Positions 6,381 to 6,875 of a DNA stretch of 6,875 bases are shown piece after piece. Source of the DNA: DATLFP01 sp035540955 (lineage in GTDB: Bacteria > Actinomycetota > Acidimicrobiia > Acidimicrobiales > CADCSY01). The position numbers and the translations under genes were made by a program. Location of the stretch: contig DATLFP010000139.1 in the NCBI GenBank assembly GCA_035540955.1, positions 1 through 6,875 of the forward strand. Reading direction: 5' to 3'. Position 1 is the stretch's first letter; each line of letters opens with the position of its first letter. The notes below the pieces were generated by a model that was not told the origin of the DNA, made no database searches, and saw only the letters and a program-made list of their open reading frames with translations.

Positions 6381-6730
6381 CCGGGCCACGAGCCTCGCTC
6401 ACATCCCTACCCCCGACAACCGACCGACGACGTCCCGTACGCCATGGCATCCGGCGACGAACCTCTCCTGATCGCGGCGCCCGGATCGACAGCACCCGGA
6501 GCAATCCGCAGCGCACGCGTCACGACAGGAGATCGATGCTCGGTTGACCGGCACCCATGCTTCCGCCGCCTACGTCGCGGCGGGCGGCTACATCCACGTC
6601 AGCGAGTGGCTCGACGAATTCCGGTTCGTTCCCACGTCGCGCCGAGCCCTGGCATGGCCGATCGGCCCCGACGCGGCGATCGGGCCGGCCCGCCCCTGAA
6701 GGACGGCACCGGCCCGATGCGTCGCCGCAC
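6381..6730. other. 350-base stretch between convergent genes, with one possible short coding remnant
   Basis: No established gene lies here. A 12-base perfect palindrome GGCCGATCGGCC occurs at 6656-6667. I see no T-tailed hairpin after the copper operon stop at 6378-6380 nor after the minus-strand stop at 6731-6733. The plus-strand frame starting at 6444 reads Arg-rich and has no ribosome binding site, so it is not called. The short frame 6472-6699 is given separately. Confidence 0.4.
6472..6699 (+). pseudogene. Possible 3' remnant of a gene or very short unidentified ORF
   Basis: One plus-strand frame is open from 6472, just after an in-frame TGA, to a TGA at 6697-6699. From the TTG at 6544 it encodes about 51 residues, including LTGTHASAAYVAAGGYIHVS and EWLDEFRFVPTSRRALAWP. 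The mixed hydrophobic and aromatic content and GC-rich third positions look like real coding sequence rather than shadow. However, there is no good start: the AGGAG at 6527-6531 is best placed for an ATG at 6536 in another frame, which stops after three codons (ATG CTC GGT TGA). A one-base insertion or deletion there would join that ATG to the good frame, suggesting a broken gene. I do not recognise the family. Confidence 0.3.
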
Positions 6731-6875
6731 CTAGCGCTCGCACCCCTGGCTGTTGAGGATGGCCACCGAGCAGTCGATGGAGTTGGCGTGGCCGGAGATG
6801 GTCTTGCCTCCCGGCCCGGTGTGGCCGGCGACGCCGCCCCCGCCCACCTGGGCGAGCACGTTGTCGAGGTCCACC
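6731..6875 (-). CDS. C-terminal end of an unidentified glycine-rich protein (partial)
   Basis: A minus-strand frame enters from the right edge and stops at a TAG (6731-6733). It reads VDLDNVLAQVGGGGVAGHTG, then KTISGHANSIDCSVAILNSQ and GCER. The gene start lies outside the window. Codon usage is GC-rich at third positions, and the opposite strand gives no comparable protein. The Gly-rich stretch and two spaced cysteines near the end would suit an exported, disulfide-bonded protein, but no signal peptide can be seen and no family is recognised. It converges on the copper operon across about 350 bases. Confidence 0.55.
   Translation of the reverse strand, partial: VDLDNVLAQVGGGGVAGHTGPGGKTISGHANSIDCSVAILNSQGCER

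Noticed and set aside
6656..6667. Palindrome GGCCGATCGGCC as an operator or terminator
   Set aside because: Such short GC palindromes are expected by chance at this base composition, and there is no spacer loop or T-tract.
6444..6734. 96-residue plus-strand frame downstream of the copper operon
   Set aside because: No ribosome binding site, Arg/Pro-rich composition, and overlap with a better coding-like frame and with the end of the minus-strand partial gene.

Overview
The window is uniformly GC-rich, with strong G/C preference at third codon positions, GTG starts alongside ATG, and gene families typical of high-GC Gram-positive bacteria. It looks like chromosomal DNA of an actinobacterium, possibly an environmental one. 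The lineage is inferred from composition and family resemblance only; there is no rRNA or other phylogenetic marker.

Left part (1-2500) is a loose set of small genes on both strands. It holds a possible gene tail at the left edge, a DsrE-family small protein on the minus strand (349-717), an antibiotic-biosynthesis-monooxygenase-like (ABM, dimeric alpha-beta barrel) protein on the plus strand (988-1407), and a small lipoprotein on the minus strand (1718-2089). A frameshifted, truncated remnant resembling an actinobacterial PAP2-family phosphatase follows on the minus strand (about 2178-2496). The stretch from 1408 to 1717 has no convincing gene.

The core (2652-6380) is a coherent extracytoplasmic-function (ECF) sigma factor and copper locus. 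The sigma factor is on the minus strand (2652-3260). Divergent from it, 57 bases away, is a zinc-finger (zf-HC2) membrane protein, the likely anti-sigma factor (3318-3932). Its stop overlaps, in ATGA, the start of a CopC-CopD-YtkA-like three-domain protein (3929-5665). A YcnI/DUF1775 protein follows after 22 bases (5688-6380). Both exported proteins are predicted to begin with histidine after signal-peptide cleavage, as expected for the amino-terminal copper sites of CopC and YcnI. The simplest reading is that the sigma/anti-sigma pair senses an envelope signal, perhaps copper status, and controls an envelope copper-handling or import operon. A GGAAC box 30 bases before the anti-sigma ATG suggests an ECF promoter giving a leaderless mRNA.

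Right part (6381-6875): about 350 bases with one short open frame (6472-6699) that looks coding but has no clear start, then the C-terminal end of a glycine-rich minus-strand protein cut by the window edge. I saw no tRNA, rRNA, CRISPR array, insertion sequence or phage gene.
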